Positions 48,155-48,578 of a DNA stretch of 48,578 nucleotides are shown here, one piece after another (the first letter of the stretch is position 1; every line of letters starts with the position of its first letter). Both the position numbers and the translations under genes were made by a program. This stretch comes from JBHIBA01 sp046758845 (GTDB lineage: Bacteria; UBA8248; JACPRG01; G963555815), in the NCBI GenBank assembly GCA_046758845.1, contig JBHIBA010000004.1:1-48578 (forward strand), written 5' to 3'. Under the pieces are notes generated by a model. That model ran no database searches. It saw only the letters and a program-made list of their open reading frames with translations, and was not told the origin of the DNA.

Positions 48155-48578
48155 ATGGCCAAGACGGACGCAGTCGGCGAGAAACTGTTGCCGGATTCGG
48201 GACAAATCCACGTCCGGCGCTCCCGCATGGGTCTTTGGGCGATGGGCTTGTTCCCTCTCGTCATCCTGGGGGTCATCGTTTACGCATTCCTGACGAAAGG
48301 CTCTTCCCTCGTGGGCGCTCCGCCCGTCCCGGCGGATGCGCTTTTGAGACTCGGCTTTGAAAGGGTCATCTTCGAGCCGTACCGGATCGTGGCCAAAGTC
48401 CGGAACACCGGCCCGACTCAGCTCACCATTGCACAGGTGTTGGTGAACGAGGCCATCTGGGACTTCACCATTTCCCCGGCAGACACCCTCCCTCGGCTCG
48501 GCTCGGCCACGCTTTCGGTCTCGTATCCCTGGCTGGAAACAGAGCCCGTCGAATTGACGGTGATCACCTCCAACGGAT
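48155..48578 (+). CDS. Membrane-anchored protein, N-terminal part (cut by window end)
   Basis: Open from ATG 48155 to the window edge (141 codons seen). After a 25-residue cytoplasmic start there is one transmembrane helix (MGLWAMGLFPLVILGVIVYAFL, about 25-46). A beta-sandwich-like domain follows (RVIFEPYRIVAKVRNTGPTQLTIAQVLVNEAIWDFTISPADTLPRLGSATLSVSYPW). It starts 11 nt after the multicopper oxidase stop, so they are cotranscribed. I recall similar N-termini on larger metal transporters of the ZIP type encoded beside such oxidases, but the missing part would be needed to tell. Confidence 0.65.
   Translation, partial: MAKTDAVGEKLLPDSGQIHVRRSRMGLWAMGLFPLVILGVIVYAFLTKGSSLVGAPPVPADALLRLGFERVIFEPYRIVAKVRNTGPTQLTIAQVLVNEAIWDFTISPADTLPRLGSATLSVSYPWLETEPVELTVITSNG

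Overview
This is a 48.6 kb, GC-rich bacterial chromosome segment with about 49 protein genes, dense packing, many GTG/TTG starts and many ATGA/TAGTG-type overlaps. A TolC-type outer-membrane channel gene, a lipobox protein and a Tat-exported multicopper oxidase point to a Gram-negative envelope. The gene orders ffh-rpsP-khpA-rimM-trmD-rplS-rnhB-yraN and def-fmt-rsmB-PASTA-rpe recall Desulfobacterota, Nitrospirota and Methylomirabilota/Rokubacteria-like lineages. I infer an uncultivated relative of these but cannot place it from sequence alone. I recognised no tRNA, rRNA, CRISPR array, transposase or prophage.

The left end (1-6 kb) is the most unusual part. Three small redox genes each contain one in-frame TGA exactly where the active-site cysteine belongs: a 72-residue glutaredoxin-like protein with U-P-Y-T (157-375, minus), a peroxiredoxin-like protein with U-P-H-C (4661-5155, plus) and an AhpD-like protein with C-P-F-U (5283-5834, minus). 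Each TGA is followed by a potential hairpin whose loop lies about 17-22 nt downstream, the geometry of bacterial SECIS elements. I read them as three selenoproteins, possibly forming a peroxidase relay. Conventional ORF calling would split or lose all three. Between them lie glutamate dehydrogenase, a zinc alcohol dehydrogenase and a two-gene sulfopyruvate decarboxylase-like thiamine-diphosphate enzyme.

6-20 kb is mostly minus-strand metabolism: rsmD (apparently frameshifted at a homopolymer), a PfkB kinase, pterin dehydratase, an alpha/beta 2-oxoacid dehydrogenase E1 pair without E2/E3, a VOC protein, pepA, ubiX, a DUF429 protein, an isochorismatase-fold hydrolase, a UPF0104 membrane protein and ribF. 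On the plus strand are hflX (apparently starting at ATT) and a LysE-type exporter. 20-30 kb is a plus-strand run: tolC-like, ruvX, mltG, a DUF502 membrane protein, a response regulator, valS, birA and coaX.

30-42 kb is a long minus-strand housekeeping block for translation, RNA modification, protein targeting and replication restart (yraN to priA). 42-48.6 kb holds an acetyl-CoA synthetase-like ligase, a small lipoprotein, a creatininase-family hydrolase, and a plus-strand cluster of a DtxR/MntR-type metal regulator behind a strong sigma-70-like promoter, a two-domain multicopper oxidase and a membrane-anchored protein cut by the window end.

The intergenic gaps carry several families of palindromic repeats (3.2, 11.1 and 16.4 kb; 0.1 and 29.9 kb; 16.5 and 30.2 kb). 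Some show paired substitutions in their stems.
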